54,896 bases of DNA from Bacteroidales bacterium (GTDB taxonomy: Bacteria > Bacteroidota > Bacteroidia > Bacteroidales > F082): the NCBI GenBank assembly GCA_017616735.1, contig JAFZXP010000019.1, forward strand, positions 1 through 54,896, in the 5' to 3' direction. The position numbers and the translations under genes were made by a program. The notes below the pieces were generated by a model that was not told the origin of the DNA, did not search any database, and was given only the letters and a program-made list of their open reading frames with translations. Shown here one piece after another: positions 41,580-48,257 of this stretch (positions are counted from its first letter, which is position 1; every line of letters begins with the position of its first letter).

Positions 41580-42125
41580 TTAACATCCAACAACAACTCT
41601 AGCATAGCGTATCACCTTGCCGTTGAGTTTGTAACCCTTCTGTATCACGTCAATAACCTTGTCTTTCTGACTCTCGTCGGGGGCTGGTATCTGGGTGAGG
41701 GCTTCGTGCTCGTCGGTGTTGAAATCGGCGCCGATGGCTGCTATCTCCTCGAGGCCTTTTTGTTCCAAGGTGCGTTTCAGTTTATTGTAAATCAACAAGA
41801 TGCCTTCGTAATCGGTCTTGTCTTCGCGATTTTCCATCGTCGGCAAAGCGCGTTCGAAGTCGTCAAGTATTGGCAACAGAGCGTTGATTGTACCTTCGGC
41901 GGCTGTCTTGATGAGTTCCACCTTTTCGTTGGCAGTGCGCTTGCGGTAGTTGTCATATTCCGAGTACAAACGAAGATATTTGTCATTCAATTCATTGAAT
42001 TTCTCCTCAAAATTGTCAGATTTCTCTTCGGCTTTGACTTCCTCGACTTTCTGCTCTTTCTCGTCTTTAATCTTTTGATCCTCAATATGTTGAGAATCTT
42101 TTTTGTGCTTTTTGTTTTCTCCCAT
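41580..42125 (-). CDS. grpE: GrpE, nucleotide-exchange factor of DnaK
   Basis: 181 residues. The charged, coiled-coil N-terminal half (EEKFNELNDKYLRLYSEYDNYRKRTANEK) has the GrpE signature YDNYRKR, and the C-terminal beta domain has DFNTDEHEALTQIPAPDESQKDKVIDVIQKGYKLNGKVIRYARVVV (motif H-EA-x3-P). First gene of the grpE-dnaJ-ABC operon; a sigma-54-like element with an inverted repeat lies upstream (42170-42212). Confidence 0.96.
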   Translation of the reverse strand: MGENKKHKKDSQHIEDQKIKDEKEQKVEEVKAEEKSDNFEEKFNELNDKYLRLYSEYDNYRKRTANEKVELIKTAAEGTINALLPILDDFERALPTMENREDKTDYEGILLIYNKLKRTLEQKGLEEIAAIGADFNTDEHEALTQIPAPDESQKDKVIDVIQKGYKLNGKVIRYARVVVGC

Positions 42126-42169
42126 GATATATAGTTTTTTATTTTTTGCTCATAATTAAAAATAGGTAT

Positions 42170-42212
42170 ATCAAAAGTCGTGCCAAAGCAGACTTTATGT
42201 CAGTTTGGCACG
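42170..42212 (-). promoter_or_regulatory. Sigma-54-like promoter and palindrome upstream of grpE
   Basis: On the minus strand TTTGGCACGACTTTTGAT (42170-42187) fits TGGCACG-N4-TTG with GA in place of GC at -12. The first nine bases, with the following two, are also the right arm of a 9-bp perfect palindrome (CGTGCCAAA/TTTGGCACG, 42179-42212). Its loop contains CTGACATAAAGTCTG, an imperfect version of the TGACA/TGTCA repeat upstream of htpG. The palindrome could also end murA transcription, but no T-run follows it closely. Confidence 0.5.
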
Positions 42213-42233
42213 ATTGTATGTCGGACGATGATG

Positions 42234-43544
42234 TTAAAGACGTTCTATTTGCGCTCCGAGTTGCCGCAGTCGTCCGTCGATGTCTTGGTATCCGCGGTCA
42301 ATCTGGTCGATGTTGTCGATGATGGAGGTGCCGTCGGCCGATAGGGCTGCGATTAGCAGAGCCACGCCCGCTCGGATATCTGGCGAAGCCATGCGCAAGG
42401 CTTTCAGTTGATGATGTCTGTCCAAGCCGATAACGTTGGCGCGGTGAGGGTCGCAGAGTATTATCTGAGCTCCCATGTCGATCAGCTTATCGACAAAGAA
42501 CAGACGGCTCTCGAACATCTTCTGGTGGATGAGGACAGTGCCTTTGGCCTGTGTGGCCACCACCAAAACGATACTGATCAAGTCGGGAGTGAAACCTGGC
42601 CACGGAGCGTCGGCTATCGTAAGGATGCTGCCGTCGAGGAAGGTTTCCACTTCGTAATGCTCCTGTGCCGGAATGTGTATGTCGTCGCCTTTGAACTCAA
42701 GCTTGATGCCGAGTTTACGGAATGTGTCGGGAATGATGCCAAGGTCTTTGATGCCTGCGTTTTTGATGGTGATGTCCGAGCCTGTCATAGCGGCCAAGCC
42801 GATAAACGATCCCACCTCAATCATGTCGGCCAGCAGACGGTGTGTGGTGCCGTGCAGCTTGTCGACTCCGTGTATCTTGAGCAGGTTGGAGCCTATGCCT
42901 TCGATATGCGCTCCCATGGCGGTGAGCATGCGGCAAAGCTGAACCAGATACGGCTCGCAGGCAGCGTTGAATATGGTTGTCTCGCCCTTGGCCATCACGG
43001 CGGCCATCACAATGTTGGCGGTTCCTGTCACCGAAGCCTCGTCCAGAAGCATATAGGTGCCTTTAAGGCCATCGGACGGCGCCACCAGACGGTAGCAGTA
43101 GTCCATGTCGGCGGTTTCCATGGTGGCGCCGAGCTTTTGCAATCCAATCAGGTGGGTGTCGAGGCGTCGACGTCCTATCTTGTCGCCGCCCGGACGTGGC
43201 ATATATCCCATGCCGAAGCGGGCTAGTAGCGGGCCCAGAATCATCACCGAGCCGCGCAAACGTGTGGCGCGCTGACGGAAATCGTCGGTATCGAAGTAAT
43301 CGTGGTTGATGTCAACGGCTTGCAGTGTTACTTCGCTCTTGCTCTTGCGCTCGACCTTAACACCCATGCCGTGCATCAGGTCGATCAGGTTGTTGATGTC
43401 GAGAATGTCGGGCAGGTTGGTGATTGTTACGGGCTCGTCGGTGAGCAAGGCTGCGCAAAGCACCTGCATTGCCTCGTTTTTGGCTCCCTGCGGCACTATG
43501 ACGCCGCCAAGCTTATTGCCTCCGGTTACTCTGAATGATGCCAT
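42234..43544 (-). CDS. murA: UDP-N-acetylglucosamine 1-carboxyvinyltransferase (MurA), Asp variant
   Basis: 436 residues. It adds enolpyruvate from PEP to UDP-GlcNAc, the first committed step of peptidoglycan synthesis. EPT-fold motifs are VPQGAKNEAMQVLCAALLT, LDEASVTGTANIVMAAV, DMIEVGSFIGLAAM, DAPWPGFTPDL and CDPHRANVIGLD. The position of the usual catalytic Cys (PGGC-x-IG) is Asp121 (MPRPGGDKIGRRRLDTH). In other bacteria this Cys-to-Asp change keeps activity and prevents covalent inactivation by fosfomycin. It follows the DUF4290 gene by 3 bp. Confidence 0.96.
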   Translation of the reverse strand: MASFRVTGGNKLGGVIVPQGAKNEAMQVLCAALLTDEPVTITNLPDILDINNLIDLMHGMGVKVERKSKSEVTLQAVDINHDYFDTDDFRQRATRLRGSVMILGPLLARFGMGYMPRPGGDKIGRRRLDTHLIGLQKLGATMETADMDYCYRLVAPSDGLKGTYMLLDEASVTGTANIVMAAVMAKGETTIFNAACEPYLVQLCRMLTAMGAHIEGIGSNLLKIHGVDKLHGTTHRLLADMIEVGSFIGLAAMTGSDITIKNAGIKDLGIIPDTFRKLGIKLEFKGDDIHIPAQEHYEVETFLDGSILTIADAPWPGFTPDLISIVLVVATQAKGTVLIHQKMFESRLFFVDKLIDMGAQIILCDPHRANVIGLDRHHQLKALRMASPDIRAGVALLIAALSADGTSIIDNIDQIDRGYQDIDGRLRQLGAQIERL

Positions 43545-43547
43545 GGC

Positions 43548-44213
43548 TTACTGTTTTTTGTTTGGACGGTTGGGATTGTTCTGTTTAGCCTGCGGCTGGT
43601 TTTTATTGTTTTTCTTATTATTGTTTTGTTTTTTCTTCTGCTGTTGCTGCTGCGGCTGCTTGTTCAGAATCTCGTTGGTAGGGATGAGTTTGGTGTCCAT
43701 CGGGAGCACAATCTCCTCGCCTGAAATCTTGAACAGGTCGTCGAGAATCAGCAGGTCGTTGACGGTGTCGCGGTTCCAGTTGAGGTAGTCGCGCTTCATC
43801 TGGTTGGCAATGTTGATGAGAATGGCTTGTTTCTTGGGGCCTTCCTCCATCTCTTTCACCTTCTTCACCATGTCGTAGATATACTGGCCGTAGTGTCCGT
43901 AGCGGATGTTGTTTTTCTGATAGCCGACGTGCTCGGGTTTTATCTTCTGAGCCTCAGGTGTAGGTGGCTCGTACGGGCTGTCCACGTCGAGGTCGTACTC
44001 GGCTATTATATAAAGGTGATCCCACAGCTTGTGCATGTAGTCGTTCGACTCCTTCACCTGCGGATTCATCTGGGCCATCACGTTCACGATGAAATATGCC
44101 GCTTCAGTGCGCTGACGGCGGTCTTCAATATCCTTCAGATGTCGGATCATAACTTGTATGTTTCTGCCGTATTCCGAAATCACAATCTTTTCACGTTCTG
44201 TATTGTATTCCAT
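43548..44213 (-). CDS. DUF4290 family protein
   Basis: 221 residues. MEYNTEREKIVISEYGRNIQVMIRHL at the N-terminus and the conserved YFIVNVMAQMNPQVKES, YDLDVDSPYEPP and YGHYGQYIYDMV match DUF4290, a soluble helical family of Bacteroidetes with no known role. The last ~40 residues are a low-complexity Gln/Lys/Asn tail (QQQQQKKKQNNNKKNNKN) that may bind nucleic acid or be disordered. It is 3 bp upstream of murA and probably co-transcribed with it. Confidence 0.88.
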   Translation of the reverse strand: MEYNTEREKIVISEYGRNIQVMIRHLKDIEDRRQRTEAAYFIVNVMAQMNPQVKESNDYMHKLWDHLYIIAEYDLDVDSPYEPPTPEAQKIKPEHVGYQKNNIRYGHYGQYIYDMVKKVKEMEEGPKKQAILINIANQMKRDYLNWNRDTVNDLLILDDLFKISGEEIVLPMDTKLIPTNEILNKQPQQQQQKKKQNNNKKNNKNQPQAKQNNPNRPNKKQ

Positions 44214-44275
44214 AACTTTATTTTTAATCTCTTTTAACTTTACTCTTTTAACTTATAACTATTATCATCGACTTC

Positions 44276-44343
44276 AAACTATGCAAAAAGCCGCAGGCTA
44301 ATTATTTCCGCTTACGCAATGCCTGCTATTTTTTGCATAGTTT
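44276..44343. repeat. 68-bp inverted-repeat element, subtype B, copy B2
   Basis: Ends AAACTATGCAAAAA and TTTTTTGCATAGTTT. Compared with B1 the outer pair changed from G-C to A-T on both sides, so the stem is kept. The core GCCGCAGGC...GCCTGCTA is unchanged. Confidence 0.85.
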
Positions 44344-44466
44344 TTCGTCTTTTATACTTCAATACTTAATACTTATACACTGTTAAACTCTTCAACTCTA
44401 CACTTTTTCAACTACTCTCAACTCTAAACTCTAAACTATAAACTATAAACTATAATCATCGACTCC

Positions 44467-44534
44467 AAACTATGCGAAGCCTCACTTCAGGGTGAATCCT
44501 TACGGCTTCACATTCGTGATGCCTTGCATAGTTT
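44467..44534. repeat. 68-bp inverted-repeat element, subtype A, copy A3
   Basis: Ends AAACTATGC and GCATAGTTT; same length as A1/A2. It has the same outer G-C to A-T pair change as B2. The centre differs from A1 at about nine positions (GGTGAATCCTTACGG versus GGTAAGCCCTTGAGG), while the arms are almost intact. Confidence 0.82.
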
Positions 44535-44635
44535 TTCGTCTTTCATACTTCAATACTTAATACTTATACACTATTAAACTCTTCAACTTTAAACTTTATC
44601 AACTACTCTAAACTCTAAACTTTAAACTCTAAACT

Positions 44636-46978
44636 TTATTGTTTCAAAATGCTAAGCTTAGCGAACTTCAGCATCAGCATCTTGTTGCCGCTTTCATCAA
44701 AATCAACTGACGCCTTTTTGTTTGGCCCGACGCCTTCCACCTTAACCACCGTTCCCTGACCGAACTTCTGGTGCAGCACGCGCATTCCTGTCTGGATCTC
44801 GTCTGAGTCGGCGGGAATGAAGTCGGTAGGGGAGGCCTTGGCGTATGATGGGGATTTCTCCGCTCCCTGCGGTCGGTCGAAATGACGGCCTTCTTCACGA
44901 GGCTTCTCGTAGCGTTTGTCGCCGCTGTAGGTCCAAGAGCCTCTGCCTGAGAACGGGTTGTATTTGGGCTCGTCTATTGTCTTTGTGCCATGGAACGAGG
45001 CTTTCTTGGTACGTTCAATCAGGTCGGGATCGATTTCCTCGATAAAGCGCGACGGCTCGCTGATTGTCATATTGCCCCAGCGGTAGCGGCTTTCGGCGTA
45101 ACTCAGAATGAGCTTAGTCTCGGCTCGAGTCAGTGCCACGTAGAACAGACGGCGTTCCTCCTCGAGGTCTTCGCGTGTGCTCAGCGACTGTATGCCGGGG
45201 AACAGATTTTCCTCCAATCCCACAATGTAAACGTATGGAAACTCCAGACCCTTAGCGCTGTGAATGGTCATCAGGGTGACGTAGTCGGCGTTTTCGTCTT
45301 CGGTCTGATCCTGATCGGTAAGCAGGGCGACATCTTCCATAAACTTGGCCAAATTTACGGTCATCTGCTCGCCGGTCACCTCGTCCACCTGCTTGTCGCT
45401 GAACTCCTGAATGGCGTTCAAAAGCTCCTCGATGTTCTGCACTCGCATCTGGCCTTCGGGGCTTTCGTCTTCTTTCAACACCTTGACGATTCCGACGGTT
45501 TCGGTGATGTGTTTGGCCAGCTCGAAAGCGTTCATCTTGTCGAGCTGAGTCTGGAAGCTCTGAATCATGGTGACGAAGTTGCTCAACTTGTTCACGGTGC
45601 CCATGTTGAACTCAGTCGACTGCTCGTTGAGCGATTTCAGCACATCCCAGACTGTGCATTTGCGCTCGTCGGCTATCACCTGCAGCTTCTGCTTTGTCGT
45701 TTCGCCTATGCCACGTGCCGGATAGTTGACTATACGCAGCAGCGCCTGCTCGTCGTTGGGGTTGATTGTTACACGAAAGTAGGCCAGAAGGTCTTTCACT
45801 TCCTTGCGGTCGTAAAACGAGAGGCCGCCATAAATCTTATAAGGTATATCCTGCTTGCGCAACGCTTCCTCCAACGAACGTGACTGGGCGTTGGTGCGGT
45901 AAAGTATCACAAAATCCTTGTTCGCCAGCTGGCGCGACATTTTGTAGCCAAAGATGGAATTCGCAACAAGCGTGCCTTCCTCGTTGTCGGATGTGGCGCG
46001 CAGCAAAGTGATAAGCTCGCCTTCTTCCTTGTCCGACCAGACGTTTTTCTTGATCTGGTCTTTGTTATTGGCTATGACGCAGTTGGCAGCTTTTACTATG
46101 GTCTTTGTTGAGCGGTAATTCTGTTCGAGGCGAATAAGCCGTTGCTTGGGATAATCAATCTTGAAATTCAGAATGTTTTGGATGTTGGCGCCGCGGAAGC
46201 CATAAATTGACTGCGCGTCGTCGCCAACCACACAGATGTTCTCGCGCATGGCCGCGATACGTTTTATGATAAGGTATTGCGCGTAATTGGTATCCTGATA
46301 CTCGTCGACAAGGATATACTCGAAATGACGTTGATATTTTAGAAGTATTTCTGGAAAATCGCGCAACAACACGTTTGTGTTGAACAGTATGTCGTCAAAG
46401 TCCATAGCGTTTGCGCGTTTCAGGCGCGCGTTGTATGTCTTGAAAATCTCTCCGATTAGCGGTTTGTTAGCGCGGCGGTCCTGCTCCTGAATCTCGGCGT
46501 TTTCGCAATAGTCTTCGGGCGTGTAAAGCGCCGATTTGGCCATCGAGATGCGATGCAAAATGTATTTTGCCGGATAAGCTTTCGTGTCGATTTCTCTTTC
46601 TTTGAGAATGTTGTTGATGAGAGTTTTTGAGTCGTCGGTGTCGTAAATCGTAAACTCGGCCGTATAGCCCAAACTTGCCGCCTCGATTCTCAAAATCCTC
46701 GCAAAAATCGAGTGGAACGTGCCCATCCACACGTTGCGTGCCGCACCCGGCTCGACCAGCTGCATTATGCGCTCCTTCATCTCCTTGGCGGCTTTGTTGG
46801 TGAACGTAAGTGCCATGATTGAGAACGGGTTGATGCCTTGCTCAATCATATAGGCGATGCGGTGGGTGAGGGCGCGGGTTTTACCCGAACCGGCTCCCGC
46901 AATGACCATTACCGGACCTTCAATAGTTGTAACCGCCTCGCGTTGAGGCTCATTCAAAAACTTTAAGATGTCTGACAC
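44636..46978 (-). CDS. pcrA: ATP-dependent DNA helicase PcrA/UvrD
   Basis: 780 residues, superfamily 1A 3'-5' helicase acting in DNA repair and in removing proteins from DNA. Motifs: Q-motif LNEPQREAV (8-16), Walker A AGAGSGKT (27-34), motif Ia ALTFTNKAAKEMKERI, motif II VDEYQDTN (~228), motif III GDDAQSIYGFRGA, motif IV EQNYRSTKTIV, motif V TIHSAKGLEFPYV and motif VI VALTRAETKL. The C-terminal ~60 residues are a Tudor-like domain (GMRVLHQKFGQGTVVKVEG). The linker before it includes residues ~698-709 (HFDRPQGAEKSP) encoded by a dispersed repeat at 44853-44886. It has a -7 element at 46998. Confidence 0.96.
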   Translation of the reverse strand: MSDILKFLNEPQREAVTTIEGPVMVIAGAGSGKTRALTHRIAYMIEQGINPFSIMALTFTNKAAKEMKERIMQLVEPGAARNVWMGTFHSIFARILRIEAASLGYTAEFTIYDTDDSKTLINNILKEREIDTKAYPAKYILHRISMAKSALYTPEDYCENAEIQEQDRRANKPLIGEIFKTYNARLKRANAMDFDDILFNTNVLLRDFPEILLKYQRHFEYILVDEYQDTNYAQYLIIKRIAAMRENICVVGDDAQSIYGFRGANIQNILNFKIDYPKQRLIRLEQNYRSTKTIVKAANCVIANNKDQIKKNVWSDKEEGELITLLRATSDNEEGTLVANSIFGYKMSRQLANKDFVILYRTNAQSRSLEEALRKQDIPYKIYGGLSFYDRKEVKDLLAYFRVTINPNDEQALLRIVNYPARGIGETTKQKLQVIADERKCTVWDVLKSLNEQSTEFNMGTVNKLSNFVTMIQSFQTQLDKMNAFELAKHITETVGIVKVLKEDESPEGQMRVQNIEELLNAIQEFSDKQVDEVTGEQMTVNLAKFMEDVALLTDQDQTEDENADYVTLMTIHSAKGLEFPYVYIVGLEENLFPGIQSLSTREDLEEERRLFYVALTRAETKLILSYAESRYRWGNMTISEPSRFIEEIDPDLIERTKKASFHGTKTIDEPKYNPFSGRGSWTYSGDKRYEKPREEGRHFDRPQGAEKSPSYAKASPTDFIPADSDEIQTGMRVLHQKFGQGTVVKVEGVGPNKKASVDFDESGNKMLMLKFAKLSILKQ
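44853..44886 (-). repeat. Dispersed palindromic repeat (GTCATTCCGA family), copy in pcrA
   Basis: On the minus strand it starts GTCATTTCGACCGACCGCA, continues GGGAGCGGAG and ends AAATC. It matches the murB copy at about 30 of 34 positions. Relative to the coding strand it is inverted compared with murB, so the two genes read opposite strands of the same repeat; here it gives HFDRPQGAEKS. Confidence 0.75.
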
Positions 46979-46997
46979 GTTTCAAAAATTTTCGATG

Positions 46998-47005
46998 CAA
47001 AGATA
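46998..47005 (-). promoter_or_regulatory. -7 element of pcrA
   Basis: On the minus strand TATCTTTG, 19 bp before the pcrA ATG. The -33 region has a TTTG only at 13 bp spacing, so the promoter is incomplete by consensus. Confidence 0.45.
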
Positions 47006-47074
47006 CAAAAAAATCAGTCAAAAAAATATTTGAAATTTTTTTTAAAAAAATGTCGGGCGTGTTAAAAAATGTTG

Positions 47075-47082
47075 TAATTTTG
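47075..47082 (+). promoter_or_regulatory. -7 element of the ribosomal superoperon
   Basis: TAATTTTG followed by CAGCCC matches TAnnTTTG. It lies 265 bp before the rpsL ATG and is divergent from the pcrA promoter. No -33 TTTG is found at the usual distance. Confidence 0.55.
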
Positions 47083-47094
47083 CAGCCCGAAAAA

Positions 47095-47346
47095 AGGTAG
47101 TAAATGTTGCCTCATTTACAAGTAGTAAGGGACCTGATAAGTTAAACGTTAAAGGTCGCCTCGTCGTAAGCCACTCATGCTCAATAAATTAGGTTACGAC
47201 GCGTTTTGATAACAAAAGTCCAAACTGTGGCTTATCAAATCCCTCGCTAAGTGTAATTCCCGCATCACAGATTACCGATTTTTATGGTGATAAGAGAAAA
47301 TATTATCTATAAAACAATAAAAATAATAAATTAAAAGCAATTAAGA
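47095..47346 (+). promoter_or_regulatory. Long structured leader upstream of rpsL
   Basis: About 250 nt separate the -7 element from rpsL without a credible gene. A 10-bp stem with one bulge joins CGTCGTAAGCC (47162-47172) to GGTTACGACG (47193-47202). A second, longer-range pairing CTTATCA (47231-47237) with TGATAAG (47288-47294) is possible. A 13-codon frame begins at 47104. Such leaders in ribosomal operons are often sites of feedback control; that is inference here. Confidence 0.4.
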
Positions 47347-47736
47347 ATGCCAACGATTCAACAGTTAGTCCGCAAAGGACGTCAGAAATTGGAAGACAAG
47401 AGTAAATCTCCTGCCTTGGATTCTTGCCCACAGCGCCGCGGCGTGTGTGTTCGTGTTTATACGACCACCCCTAAGAAGCCTAATTCGGCAATGCGTAAAG
47501 TGGCCAGAGTACGTCTGACTAATCAGAAGGAGGTCAACGCCTACATCCCTGGCGAGGGCCACAACTTACAGGAGCACTCAATCGTCATGATTAGAGGAGG
47601 CCGTGTGAAAGATCTTCCGGGTGTGCGTTATCACATCATCCGTGGTGCATTGGATACCGCCGGTGTCGACGGTCGTCGTCAGCGCAGATCAAAGTACGGT
47701 GCAAAGCGTCCTAAAAAAGCAGCAGCAAAGAAGTAA
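47347..47736 (+). CDS. rpsL: 30S ribosomal protein S12
   Basis: 129 residues. The universal decoding-centre loop [13 protein letters not shown] is present with Lys43/Lys44, the wild-type state at the site where streptomycin resistance mutations occur. The second conserved loop is [19 protein letters not shown]. First gene of the joined str-S10 operon; the tail [14 protein letters not shown] is basic. Confidence 0.99.
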   Translation: MPTIQQLVRKGRQKLEDKSKSPALDSCPQRRGVCVRVYTTTPKKPNSAMRKVARVRLTNQKEVNAYIPGEGHNLQEHSIVMIRGGRVKDLPGVRYHIIRGALDTAGVDGRRQRRSKYGAKRPKKAAAKK

Positions 47737-47757
47737 AAATCAGTAAATGCTTAAGAA

Positions 47758-48225
47758 ATGAGAAAAGCTAAACCAAAGAAAAGAATCATCCTTCCGGATC
47801 CGAAGTACGGTGATGTGACAGTCACAAAGTTCGTGAATAACATCATGCTTAAAGGTAAGAAGAATCTCGCTTATGAGATTTTCTACGAGGCAATGGATAT
47901 AGTACAGGAAAAGCTTCAGGAAGATCCTGTCGAAGTGTGGAAGAAAGCATTGGCAAACGTTACCCCACAGGTCGAGGTTAGAAGCCGTCGTATCGGTGGT
48001 GCAACATTCCAGATCCCTTCAGAGATCCGTCCATCACGTAAGCAGAGCATGGGCATGAAGAACCTCATCGGTTACGCACGTAAACGCCACGAGCGTTCAA
48101 TGGGCGAGAAACTTGCAGGTGAAATCATGCAGGCTTACAAAGAAGAAGGCGCAGCTTTCAAGAAGAAGGAAGAAATCCACAGAATGGCCGACGCAAACAA
48201 GGCGTTCTCACATTTCAGATTCTAA
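47758..48225 (+). CDS. rpsG: 30S ribosomal protein S7
   Basis: 155 residues. Conserved stretches: [57 protein letters not shown] and [21 protein letters not shown], followed by [15 protein letters not shown]. It organises the head of the 30S subunit and contacts the E-site tRNA. It starts 21 bp after rpsL. Confidence 0.99.
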   Translation: MRKAKPKKRIILPDPKYGDVTVTKFVNNIMLKGKKNLAYEIFYEAMDIVQEKLQEDPVEVWKKALANVTPQVEVRSRRIGGATFQIPSEIRPSRKQSMGMKNLIGYARKRHERSMGEKLAGEIMQAYKEEGAAFKKKEEIHRMADANKAFSHFRF

Positions 48226-48257
48226 ATTCTATTAATATTAATAAGGTATAGAACAAG

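Larger units (their letters stand above)
44214..44635. repeat. Repeat-filled gap between the DUF4290 gene and pcrA
   Basis: This gap has no credible gene. It contains two 68-bp inverted repeats, B2 (44276) and A3 (44467), each followed by TTCGTCTTT and ATACTTCAATACTTAATACTT, and low-complexity TAAACTC/TATAAACTA runs. It is the second occurrence of the composite seen at 29625-30139. Confidence 0.85.

Noticed and set aside
40726-41583. A 285-codon open frame on the + strand opposite dnaJ
   Set aside because: dnaJ is unmistakable on the other strand; the + frame is Ala/Val-rich shadow sequence produced by codon bias.
42179-42212. 9-bp palindrome upstream of grpE as only a murA terminator
   Set aside because: No T-run follows on the minus strand within a few bases, and its right arm overlaps the TTTGGCA element shared with htpG, so a regulatory role is at least as likely.
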